Made by a program: the position numbers and the translations under genes
In this document: piece after piece, positions 17,846-26,548 of the stretch
Layout: each line of letters begins with the position of its first letter
How positions within the stretch are numbered: the stretch's first letter is position 1
Source of the DNA: an uncultured bacterium
Lineage (GTDB): Bacteria; Verrucomicrobiota; Lentisphaeria; Oligosphaerales; Oligosphaeraceae
NCBI GenBank assembly: GCA_902776645.1
Contig: CACYQT010000029.1
Span: 1-64,000, forward strand
Direction of reading: 5' to 3'
DNA: 64,000 nucleotides
Notes under the pieces: generated by a model
The model's input: the letters and a program-made list of their open reading frames with translations, nothing else
What the model was told of the DNA's origin: nothing
The model's database searches: none

Positions 17846-19486
17846 ATGATGAAAAAATCTGTATTATGTATTATTTCCGTGTGCGCCATGGCTTGCGCGG
17901 AATTGTGGGAGCCGTCGGCGCCGAAACTGATTGAATTTTCATGGAACTCGCCTGATACGAAATATCTGCGTGAACACGTCCAGGAGATGGAGGCGCGTAC
18001 GCCATACCATGGCCTAGGCATCCATGTGATCGCGAAGGCGATGTGGGAAGGCAAGGAGATCACCTGCCGCCACAGCACGATCTTTTCGCCGATTCCATGG
18101 AAAAAGGAATGGTTCGCGCAGGCCATCGATGATCTGAAACATACGGAGTTCAAGCAGTTTACGGATAATTTCATCCGCACGGGCGTCTGCCCGGGCAACG
18201 TCTCGCTGTTTTCGGACAGCGACTGGGAGGCCGTCTGCAACAACTTCCGCATCATGTCCGAAATCGCGAAGGAATGCGGCATGAAAGGACTGGCCTTCGA
18301 TCCGGAAGTCTATTGCGAACAGCTATTTCTGCACAAAGAGTCATGGGGCCATACGCTGGAGGAGTCCAGACGGCAGGCCAGATTGCGCGGACGGCAGTTC
18401 GCGGACGCCATTTTCGGGCCGTTCCCGGACATGACGTTCTTCTGCTTCTTCTGGCATAGTCATGTCCAATTTGCTTATTACAAGGTAAATAACGATGGCT
18501 ATCACGACACATTCATCCATTTCATGAACGGCGTCTATGACAATCTGCCGCCGACGGCCACCATCATCGATGGCAACGAAACCAACGGCTATCACGCCGC
18601 TGATGGAAAGGATTTTCAGGCGATGGCGAATCAAGTCTTCCATACTTATTTGGTCGCTGTGGACGAAGCGAACATCGTCAAGGCGAAGACGCAGACACAT
18701 TTGGCTCCAGCCTTCTATCTGGATCCGTATTTCATCAAAAGCGACAGTTCTTGGGCGAAGAGACTCGATTGGGACGGACATCCCGACCGCACGTTGTATT
18801 TCCTTGAAAATATGAAACATGCGATGAAAGTCACGGACAAGTACATCTGGACATGGGGCGAAAACGGCTCCTGGTGGCGTGACAAACCGGACCAGCCGTT
18901 TTCATGGGAAAGCCGCTCGCCGGGCGTCACCGAAGGCTTGCGGTGGGTTTTCGCTCCGGGAAAATATGCGGAGAATGCACGGGCAAGACTGACGGGAAAT
19001 GAGCCTAACTTGTTGAAAAATCCAGATTTCGAAGATTTGACGGGATATGACGCGATGGCGGCGAAGCCAAAGGTGCAGCATTGGGCATTCTGGCAGTCCG
19101 CCCAGTCTCGCGGGACGTATGGTTTGGATCGCGGGGCTGGTTCCGCACATGGCGCTTTCTTTGCCAATGTTCTTAACGCGTGCTATTTGCAGACGTATCC
19201 TGTAAAGTTTGGCGAGACATATGTGTTTTCAGCAAAAATCTGGCGGGAGAATCCGGATGAGACGGCGACGCTCAGATTCCGCTGGCAGGACGCGGATGGC
19301 AAATGGTGCTGCGAGGAGGAGGACCGGACCGTGGAGGCGGGAAAGCCTGACGCGGACGGATGGTGCACGGCGAGTGTCTGTGTCACCGTGCCAGCTGGCG
19401 TAAAATTCACGGCGGTGTTGCTCGGCGGGGCGGATGTGAAGGGCAAAGTGATTTTCGACGACGCGAAACTGGTGAAATGCCCGTAG
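17846..19486 (+). CDS. Secreted putative glycoside hydrolase with C-terminal carbohydrate-binding-like domain
   Basis: A 546-residue protein starting MMKKSVLCIISVCAMACAEL, a Sec or possible lipoprotein signal. The central region (EAVCNNF, KGLAFDPEVYCEQ, DGNETNGY, YIWTWGENGSWW) has the look of a (beta/alpha)8 hydrolase of a family I cannot name. From about residue 390 (NLLKNPDFEDLTGYD) a CBM_4_9-like beta-sandwich follows. The open frame extends farther upstream over the previous gene, but that part is antisense-like noise; the ATG at 17846 opens the signal peptide 25 nt after the PHP-like gene. Confidence 0.6.
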   Translation: MMKKSVLCIISVCAMACAELWEPSAPKLIEFSWNSPDTKYLREHVQEMEARTPYHGLGIHVIAKAMWEGKEITCRHSTIFSPIPWKKEWFAQAIDDLKHTEFKQFTDNFIRTGVCPGNVSLFSDSDWEAVCNNFRIMSEIAKECGMKGLAFDPEVYCEQLFLHKESWGHTLEESRRQARLRGRQFADAIFGPFPDMTFFCFFWHSHVQFAYYKVNNDGYHDTFIHFMNGVYDNLPPTATIIDGNETNGYHAADGKDFQAMANQVFHTYLVAVDEANIVKAKTQTHLAPAFYLDPYFIKSDSSWAKRLDWDGHPDRTLYFLENMKHAMKVTDKYIWTWGENGSWWRDKPDQPFSWESRSPGVTEGLRWVFAPGKYAENARARLTGNEPNLLKNPDFEDLTGYDAMAAKPKVQHWAFWQSAQSRGTYGLDRGAGSAHGAFFANVLNACYLQTYPVKFGETYVFSAKIWRENPDETATLRFRWQDADGKWCCEEEDRTVEAGKPDADGWCTASVCVTVPAGVKFTAVLLGGADVKGKVIFDDAKLVKCP

Positions 19487-19518
19487 GCAAATGGTGTTGA
19501 ACGATTGAGGCCGCGTAT

Positions 19519-20694
19519 ATGAAAGAAGAACTGATGAAAATAATCGGTTTTGGAAAGACCGGAGACAGCAAGGAACAGGCCGCTAAAGAGGCTAATATGT
19601 TGCCGCTTGCCGTCCTGATTGACGCAGACAATATTAGCCCCGCGTCCATGGAAGGAATATTCAGTTCCGTCCGTAGTCTGGGGGAGCCTATTGTTCGCCG
19701 GGCGTATGGAATGGTCAGCTGTTTTGCAAGCAATGACGGATGGCCACGTGTTCTACGGGAGAATGGAATTGTCGCATGTCCGCAAGTCAGCAATATTATG
19801 CACAAGAATGTGGCGGACATAGCACTCGTGATCGATGCGATGGCTTTGCTTTATAAAGGGCCGGTCAAGGGATTTTGCATCGTTTCAAGTGACAGCGACT
19901 TCACAGGATTGGCTGCGAAGATCCGTGAAGAGGGCAAGCTTGTCTATGGATTTGGCGATGGCAAGGCTCCGGAGAGTTTCCGTTCGGCATGTTCGAAATT
20001 TTTTGAAATAAATGTTGCCAAGCAACCAGTTGCCGCAAAAGTCAACGGTCCTAAACAAGTGGCTGTTACGAAGAGCAATCCCAAACAGGAAAAAAAAGAA
20101 TCAATATGTCCACGATGTGGCGGTGAATTGAGCGAGACAAAGACAAAATCCAATCAGGACTGCCGGATGTGCAAAGCCTGCGGCGGCATGACGATAAAAC
20201 TGAACTCTTTGAAAACTGTTTTTGCGGAGGATGGTCTGAAAGCGCTTCTGGAGAAAGCAAAATTGCATGAGCAGGCCGGCTGTATATGCCCGGACTGTGG
20301 TTCGTCCATGAGTTTGTTGAAGGTTTCGACTGGAAAACGCCATATTGAAATCGATGTGTGCGGCAACTGCCAGGCGCTCTGGTATGACAAAGATGAATTC
20401 GAGGCGCTTGCGCCGAGTGATGGTTTGCTACAACCAACGGTTTCCGCCGGCAAAGCGTATCGCCGTGACATGACATTGGCTCTTACGGCAGATTTGCGGA
20501 ATGGAAAATTGAAAGTGACAGAATGTTGGCAGTTGGAAAGGGCGATGAAAAACAACTACCATGTTCCAACTCCTGATATCAGTCCTATTATTGGTTCTCT
20601 TAAAGCACAGCAAGTCATTAAGGTAGAGTCGAAAACTGGTAAGTTGGAAATCTGTAAGGCTGCGTCAGAAATGAAATGGTCATTGAAAAAATGA
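19519..20694 (+). CDS. NYN-domain (LabA/DUF88-like) putative RNase with zinc ribbons
   Basis: 391 residues. Residues 28-165 form a NYN/PIN-like domain with the acidic residues expected of a metal-dependent nuclease: LIDADNI, DIALVIDAM and VSSDSDF. A linker leads to two zinc-ribbon segments: CPRCGG...CRMCKACGG (about 197-222) and CPDCGSS...CGNCQALW (about 258-285), the second of zf-TFIIB type. The last 80 residues may form a winged-helix-like domain. LabA-like NYN proteins often carry C-terminal OST-HTH domains; the TFIIB-type ribbon arrangement is less usual. It sits among glycan genes without an evident partner. Confidence 0.75.
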   Translation: MKEELMKIIGFGKTGDSKEQAAKEANMLPLAVLIDADNISPASMEGIFSSVRSLGEPIVRRAYGMVSCFASNDGWPRVLRENGIVACPQVSNIMHKNVADIALVIDAMALLYKGPVKGFCIVSSDSDFTGLAAKIREEGKLVYGFGDGKAPESFRSACSKFFEINVAKQPVAAKVNGPKQVAVTKSNPKQEKKESICPRCGGELSETKTKSNQDCRMCKACGGMTIKLNSLKTVFAEDGLKALLEKAKLHEQAGCICPDCGSSMSLLKVSTGKRHIEIDVCGNCQALWYDKDEFEALAPSDGLLQPTVSAGKAYRRDMTLALTADLRNGKLKVTECWQLERAMKNNYHVPTPDISPIIGSLKAQQVIKVESKTGKLEICKAASEMKWSLKK

Positions 20695-20748
20695 TGGTTT
20701 TGCTTCTCTAAAATTCGCATTGACAAGCGATTGAAGACGGAGAATGTC

Positions 20749-22989
20749 ATGATGGACAGGCGTGAGTTTATCAAATGGATGGCCGCCACGGCGGTTGTCG
20801 CTGAAAGAGGCGGCGTGTTTGCACAGGACGCTCGAATGAAGCAGAAGGATAATAGCATGTCGAAATGGATTTGGTTGTCGCCATTTGTGTATCCGCAGCA
20901 TCAGCATTGCCGGAAAGATACGTATAGTTCGCCGAAAGTGACGGACGGGCCTGGATTCGCCGTCGTGCAGTTCAAAAAAGTCGTTGACTGCGGCGGTGCC
21001 GTGGATTCCATCCGTTTTCGGGCCAGCGGCGACACGCGATTTCGCATTTTCTTGAATGGCGAACGCTTGTGGACGGGACCAGCCGAGCCTGGTAGCGACT
21101 GGATCCAGCCGTCCACGCCGCCGCAGTATTTCGCGGATGAATATGTCTGGAAAGCGACGGATGGCAAGAAGTCTGCCGTCTTGGAATTCTTGGCGGAAGT
21201 GCGATTGGGGCCGATGCGCGGCAATGAAATGTCCAGAGGGCAGGGCGGCTTCCGCATGGATGCAGATGTCCAACTGGCTGATGGAAAGCATCTTGCGATT
21301 GGAACCGGACCAGATTGGCAATGCCGTTTGCTGTCGGGCTGGCAGAATGGCTCGACGTTTGACGCACGGATTCCGGCGATTGAATGGACGGCTGCGAATG
21401 TTGTGGAAGACATTTGGCATGAAGACGTTGCGCCGATTCCCGTACGGGATGAATGGACGGTGAAGCCGTTGGAAGGCGGCGAACTCGTCGTTCAAGGCGG
21501 CGCGACGGCTGATGCCCATGCGACGTTCGACCGAATCTACGCGGCGTATCTGGTCATGGAGGCGGATGCGCCGTGCGAGATCACCGCCCGAATGTATGAA
21601 CAGAATCCGCGTGCGCTTCATGCAACGGAAAAGGCGATTCTGACTGGCGGCGACGGCGGTTCATATTTTTGCAGTCTGGCTTTGCAAAGCATTTGCGGCG
21701 TCCAATGGAATGTGAAAAGTCTGGACGCCGCAAAAGCCGTCCATGCAAAAGTTTATTTGATCGCCACCTGCTATCCGGTGAGACAGGAAGGCAGTTTCCA
21801 TTGCAGCGACAAAGGGCTGGACGCCGTCTATGATGTATGCAAATGGACATTGCAGATATGCCGTCAGACCATGCATTTGGACAGTCCGAAACATCAGGAG
21901 CCGCTGGCCTGCACAGGGGATTATTATATCGAAGCAATGATGACGGCGGGAACATTCGGCGACATGCGGCTGGCCGCTCTTGACGTTTTGCGTACGGCGC
22001 AAGTCCTGCAGCTCAGTGACGGACGGCTCTTCCATACGACGTATTCGTTGATATGGGTTCATATGATGTGGGAGGTTTACCAATTCACTGGCGACAAGGA
22101 GTTGCTGAAACAATGTCTTCCCGCCTTGGACAAGCTGCTGGGCCGTTTCCGGAAGTACATGGGGGAGAACGGCTTGATCGATAATCCGCCGGACTACATG
22201 TTCGTCGATTGGCTGGTGGTCAGCGGGCAATCCATGCACCATCCGCCCAAGTCATTGGGGCAGACGGTGTTGAACTGCTTCTATCATGGAGCGTTGCTTG
22301 ATGCGGCCCGTGTCTATGCGGAATGCGGCAAAACAGCGGTTGCGCAGACATGCAACGAACAGGCGGCGGCATTGCAAAAGGCTTGTCGCGCATTGCTTTA
22401 CGATTCTGAAAAGCAGCTTTTCTTTGACGGACTGCCTGGAACGGAGCCAGCCAAAGGCCGCTGGATGCCCGCGAACACGCAGGAACGGCATTTCTCGCGT
22501 CATGCCAACACGTTGGCCGTTCTGTGCGATGTCGTGACGGGAGCGGAGGCCGTGGCGCTGTTGGAGCGGACGTTGGACAGCGACATGCAGGAAGTCCAGC
22601 CGTATTTCATGCATTATGTATTGGAAGCAGTGGAAAAATGCGGGTTGTTTGAAAAGCGCGGCTTGGGCATTTTGCGCAAGTGGATTCCGCTGGCGGAGGA
22701 ATGTCCACGTGGATTGAAGGAAGGCTGGATCGCTCCGCAGGCGGACTACGGCTTCGACTATTCCCATGCATGGGGCGGCACGCCCGCCTGGCAACTTCCT
22801 GCCAGGTTGCTTGGTTTCAAGATGTTGGAGCCTGGCTTCGCGAAAATCTCGCTTTCACCGCGGCTATGCGGTTTGGAATGGTTTGACATCTCCATGCCGA
22901 CGCCGAAAGGCATGCTCCGCTGCCGTCTGGAAAAAGGCAAAACGCCGCAGGTGGATTTGCCGGCCGGCCTGGCCTGCGTCATGCAATAG
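20749..22989 (+). CDS. Tat-exported alpha-L-rhamnosidase-like enzyme (GH78 type)
   Basis: About 746 residues. The N terminus MMDRREFIKWMAATAVV is a twin-arginine signal nearly identical at DNA level to that of 16579-17820. Residues 40-300 contain the beta-sandwich domains (FRASGDTRFRIFLNGERLW), followed by an (alpha/alpha)6 barrel with LDSPKHQEPLACTGDY and the late signature DYSHAWGGTPAWQL typical of GH78. Such enzymes release L-rhamnose from pectin or glycosides. GGAG lies 5 nt before the ATG at 20749; the next ATG (20752) is equally possible. Confidence 0.75.
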   Translation: MMDRREFIKWMAATAVVAERGGVFAQDARMKQKDNSMSKWIWLSPFVYPQHQHCRKDTYSSPKVTDGPGFAVVQFKKVVDCGGAVDSIRFRASGDTRFRIFLNGERLWTGPAEPGSDWIQPSTPPQYFADEYVWKATDGKKSAVLEFLAEVRLGPMRGNEMSRGQGGFRMDADVQLADGKHLAIGTGPDWQCRLLSGWQNGSTFDARIPAIEWTAANVVEDIWHEDVAPIPVRDEWTVKPLEGGELVVQGGATADAHATFDRIYAAYLVMEADAPCEITARMYEQNPRALHATEKAILTGGDGGSYFCSLALQSICGVQWNVKSLDAAKAVHAKVYLIATCYPVRQEGSFHCSDKGLDAVYDVCKWTLQICRQTMHLDSPKHQEPLACTGDYYIEAMMTAGTFGDMRLAALDVLRTAQVLQLSDGRLFHTTYSLIWVHMMWEVYQFTGDKELLKQCLPALDKLLGRFRKYMGENGLIDNPPDYMFVDWLVVSGQSMHHPPKSLGQTVLNCFYHGALLDAARVYAECGKTAVAQTCNEQAAALQKACRALLYDSEKQLFFDGLPGTEPAKGRWMPANTQERHFSRHANTLAVLCDVVTGAEAVALLERTLDSDMQEVQPYFMHYVLEAVEKCGLFEKRGLGILRKWIPLAEECPRGLKEGWIAPQADYGFDYSHAWGGTPAWQLPARLLGFKMLEPGFAKISLSPRLCGLEWFDISMPTPKGMLRCRLEKGKTPQVDLPAGLACVMQ

Positions 22990-23079
22990 AAAGGATGGAG
23001 CGTTTCCGCTTGCCAGTCGGCAGAGGACGATTATATTTTACAAACTTTTCGTAACCAATCATAATATAGGAGAAAAAAC

Positions 23080-24315
23080 ATGTCCTTTTTCAGTTGTCAT
23101 AAACCGTTGCTTTTGAATGCTTGTGTTGTCATGTCCTTCCTGACGACGGGATGCACCGCCATCGAGGAGACCGTCCGCGGCTCCGTCATCATGGCGAAGG
23201 AGAAGATGGGCATGCAGACCGCAATGGCCGCTCCCGCTCCTGCGCCACGCGCCGCCCAAAGCACGGAGGCCATGCTGGACGCCGAAATTGAAACGCCGAA
23301 ATTCACGAAAATCTGGCATGGAATGGACGAACTTGTAACCGATTACGAAGACGTTCTGTCCGGTGAAGACAAATCGTGGTTTGACCGTCGGACCAAGAGC
23401 CTGACGAATTCCGCTTTGAAGCTGATCGCCAGCAAGGCGGGCATGGAGAGCTATGAAAAGATTCTGGACCTCCAGAAGAAAATCGCGGATAAGAACAAGA
23501 AGAAGAACGACTTGCAGGCGGGGCGGCTGGGCTATCCTGTCACATCGTCGAATCCTTTTGCCATGACGCGTGAGAAGTGCGACAAGAAGATCCAGGAGCT
23601 GCAGGGCGATGTCAAGGAATGCGAATTGGAAATCAATCGGCAGAGCAAATTGCTGCTGGCGGATTTGAACCGCCATGGGCAGGTCATGGACGAAAAGCAT
23701 CTGAATTACTTGCTGAACGCGGCCGGCGGCGACGATGTCATGCAGATGATGAATCTGGCCATCATTTTGAAGCAGGTCCAGTATGCCATCGGCAAGCAGA
23801 TCAAGGCGGATCCGCAGTTCAACGGCGCGCAGCTGCAACGTTATGTCGGCATCCAGCTGGTGCTGCTGCTGGCCTATCAGCAGGCCCATACCATTGGCAT
23901 AGAGAACATTAACGACAAGTATCTGCCGCGTCTGGCGGACATCCAGAAGAAGGCGGAGGCCAACCGTCAGGAGGCCCAGGCCTTGCGCGCCAATGCACAG
24001 GATGGTGCGAGTTATCTGGACCAGAATCTGAAGCTGAGCGAAAACACCATCACGATCGCGAAGCAATATCGCATTGCGTTGCAGGAGATGGCGAAGAGCC
24101 TGGAGTCTTCCCGCGCGAAAGTCGACCGCAACGTCGCGGTGACGCGCAACACCTTCAAGACGGTCACGACGGGGGCCAGTCTGCTGAAGCTCATCCAGGA
24201 GAGCTCGCAGGATTATTCCGAACTCATCAGCTTCAATCCGCCGCTCTTGGAGACGATCTATTCCGACCAGATGATGGAGGCGTTCCAGCAGGTTTCCGCG
24301 CAGTTGAAGAACTAA
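23080..24315 (+). CDS. Coiled-coil lipoprotein of unknown function
   Basis: 411 residues with a lipoprotein signal (lipobox LTTGC, Cys at about residue 25), a short Ala-Pro-rich linker and long helical, charged stretches (about 120-200 and 280-390) expected to form coiled coils. There is no enzyme motif. GGAGAAAA precedes the ATG. It may be an envelope structural protein; I do not recognise a family. Confidence 0.65.
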   Translation: MSFFSCHKPLLLNACVVMSFLTTGCTAIEETVRGSVIMAKEKMGMQTAMAAPAPAPRAAQSTEAMLDAEIETPKFTKIWHGMDELVTDYEDVLSGEDKSWFDRRTKSLTNSALKLIASKAGMESYEKILDLQKKIADKNKKKNDLQAGRLGYPVTSSNPFAMTREKCDKKIQELQGDVKECELEINRQSKLLLADLNRHGQVMDEKHLNYLLNAAGGDDVMQMMNLAIILKQVQYAIGKQIKADPQFNGAQLQRYVGIQLVLLLAYQQAHTIGIENINDKYLPRLADIQKKAEANRQEAQALRANAQDGASYLDQNLKLSENTITIAKQYRIALQEMAKSLESSRAKVDRNVAVTRNTFKTVTTGASLLKLIQESSQDYSELISFNPPLLETIYSDQMMEAFQQVSAQLKN

Positions 24316-24320
24316 TCACA

Positions 24321-24460
24321 TCTTATCGTCTTGCGTCTTTTTTGCACGTCTCGCGTCTCGCGTCTCACGTCAAACTACGTCATGGCGATGCCTGATGCCC
24401 TCATCCAGACATGAGACGAGAGACATGAGACGAGAGCGGAGAGAAGAGACGATAAGACTG
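24321..24460. repeat. Imperfect inverted repeat of CGTCTC motifs
   Basis: The left half (TCTTATCGTCTT, then CGTCTCGCGTCTCGCGTCTC) is mirrored by the right half (GAGACGAGAGACATGAGACG, ending GACGATAAGA), giving a potential long hairpin with an apex near 24390. It lies directly after the lipoprotein gene and may serve as a terminator or be a small non-autonomous element. Confidence 0.65.
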
Positions 24461-24505
24461 TAAGAAAAAGATAGAGTTTTGGGGCTATTTCGGGAAAATA
24501 GAAAC

Positions 24506-26314
24506 ATGCAGAATACAATCGTCCCTGATTTCATTTTCGGCCAGAATCTCGAACACACCCGGGCCTGCGTCGCGGGCGGTATCAGCGCGCAGATATTGCG
24601 CAACCGCAAATTCGCGGGCAAGCCGTCGCGCAACGGCGTGGCGTTGGACTGGCAGGGTGGCGGCGACAACGTTTTCTACGAACTGGTCCAGAGCGGCTAC
24701 ACGCGTCATGCGGCGCGCAACAGGATGTTCCGCCAGAATGAAATCAACAGCCAGTTCATCATGAATCTGTCGGATGACTACGCGGGAATCCATCAGATGG
24801 TCGGCCATCTGCGGTGCGGCGTCACCCATACCCTGAGAATCGTGGCAAGAACTTGCAACGGAGAACCTTGCGGGATTCGTCTGTTCGTCTCCGCCTATGG
24901 GGAAAGCCATCAGCAGGATTTCGTCATCGACGGAACGGACTGGCGGACGATGCAGATGATGTTCACGACGGGATGGGGCAGCGATTTCAAGATCGCCATC
25001 TTGGTGGAGCCTGGCCATTCGGCCATCGTCGGCGTGGCGTCGCTGATGCCGAACGACCATTTCCACGGCATGCGGCGGGACGTCGTCGAACGGCTGAAGG
25101 AGATCGGCACGTCCGTCATCCGCTGGCCGGGCGGCAATTTCGCGGGCGAATACCGCTGGCGGGACGTGTTGCTGGATCGTGACCAACGCGCTCCGTTGCA
25201 ATCATATATGGAAATCGAGACGCAGACTCACACGCACGGATACGACAACCATGAAATCAGCACGGACGACGTCATGGCGCTGTGCCGTGAGATCGGCGCC
25301 AAGCCGTTTTTCACCATCAATGCCGTGTGGGATTCGCCGGAAGAGACGGCCGCGTGGGTGGAATACTGCAATGGCGACGAAACGACGCCCATGGGCCGGA
25401 TCCGCGCATCGCATGGATTCAGGGAGCCGTTCAACGTCAAGCTGTGGTCGCTTGGCAACGAGATGGGATATGGCCACATGGAGGGGCCGCATACGCCGCA
25501 GGAATATGTGGAATTGGCGCGGCGGAACGCCGCCGCCATGCTGAAGGCGGATCCGACGCTGACGCTTGTGTCGTCCGGCCCGTATCCGAATCCGGACTGG
25601 ACGAACGGCGCGGCGATTCCGCTGGAAGACATCGCGCCCATCAGCTCCCTGCATCATTATATGCAGCCGGGCATACTGGACATGACGTCGCCTGAACGCA
25701 CGAAGGCCGTTGTCCAGCGGATGATCGGCTTGTCGGACGGACTGTTCCGTCTGGCGGAGAGATTCCGCGACCTTCTGCCGCCGTCGCATCGTATCTCCTT
25801 CGACGAGTGGAACGTATGGTATAGTTGGTTCCGCAACACGGGCACGGGCGGCGGCATGCTCGCCTTGCGCGTCCTGCATGGTTTCATGAAGCATTGGCAG
25901 GATTGGCGGCTCGCCGTCGTATGCTTCTTCCAGCCCGTCAATGAAGGCGCGATCGATGTGCCGCCAGATGGCGATGAGGCGAAACTTACCGCCATGGGGC
26001 AGGCCATGTCGTTGGCGTCCAAGCATAAAGGAAATCTCGCCGTGCAATTGGCGGACATGCCGGAGGAATCGTTTGTTTCGCAGCGGGCGGACGGACGGCT
26101 CGTCGTCACGCTTGGAAACACGGACATGGAGAACCGTCTGGAATGGAAGCTGCCGGAAGGATACGCCATCGTCGAAGCGGAAAGCATCCTTCTGCAGGCG
26201 GAGTCCTTCCTGCCGCGTTCGACGTTTGTCCGCAAGGCGTTAGCGACCGCAGGAAGCGTGGATTTGCCGCCGTTCAGCATGGCGCTGGCTGTGCTGGAAA
26301 AGACTGCGAAGTAA
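24506..26314 (+). CDS. Alpha-L-arabinofuranosidase, GH51
   Basis: A 602-residue cytoplasmic-looking enzyme without signal peptide. Family GH51 motifs are clear: IRWPGGNFAGEYRW (substrate pocket), LWSLGNEMGYGHM with the Asn-Glu acid/base, and ISFDEWNVWY with the nucleophile Glu. A C-terminal beta domain closes the protein. It releases terminal arabinofuranose from arabinan or arabinoxylan oligomers and fits the nearby rhamnosidase and acetylxylan esterase. I chose the ATG at 24506 over a TTG at 24479, as GH51 enzymes begin close to this point; no strong ribosome binding site precedes either. Confidence 0.85.
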   Translation: MQNTIVPDFIFGQNLEHTRACVAGGISAQILRNRKFAGKPSRNGVALDWQGGGDNVFYELVQSGYTRHAARNRMFRQNEINSQFIMNLSDDYAGIHQMVGHLRCGVTHTLRIVARTCNGEPCGIRLFVSAYGESHQQDFVIDGTDWRTMQMMFTTGWGSDFKIAILVEPGHSAIVGVASLMPNDHFHGMRRDVVERLKEIGTSVIRWPGGNFAGEYRWRDVLLDRDQRAPLQSYMEIETQTHTHGYDNHEISTDDVMALCREIGAKPFFTINAVWDSPEETAAWVEYCNGDETTPMGRIRASHGFREPFNVKLWSLGNEMGYGHMEGPHTPQEYVELARRNAAAMLKADPTLTLVSSGPYPNPDWTNGAAIPLEDIAPISSLHHYMQPGILDMTSPERTKAVVQRMIGLSDGLFRLAERFRDLLPPSHRISFDEWNVWYSWFRNTGTGGGMLALRVLHGFMKHWQDWRLAVVCFFQPVNEGAIDVPPDGDEAKLTAMGQAMSLASKHKGNLAVQLADMPEESFVSQRADGRLVVTLGNTDMENRLEWKLPEGYAIVEAESILLQAESFLPRSTFVRKALATAGSVDLPPFSMALAVLEKTAK

Positions 26315-26369
26315 GAAGTTAAGGCACCACAGATCACACGGATTACACGGAAACGGTCAAGCCATAATA

Positions 26370-26515
26370 GAACCACGAATGGACACGACTGGACACGAAT
26401 GCCTCGCCGCCGGGCCGCCCGTCTCCTGAAGATTTTGTTTGTTTATAATGGAATCTAAATGCAGAAAAGTCAACGGCTCCGGCGGCTCGGCGGTTGTCAT
26501 GGCGCTTCGCGCAGT
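26370..26515. repeat. Intergenic GC-rich dispersed repeat
   Basis: GCCTCGCCGCCGGGCCG, then after about 60 bp GGCTCCGGCGGCTCGGCGG and GGCGCTTCGCG. Closely matching blocks occur at 3065-3180. This accounts for most of the gap before the next gene. Confidence 0.7.
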
Positions 26516-26548
26516 TTTTGTAAAACGTGAACAAAGGATATCTGTAAA

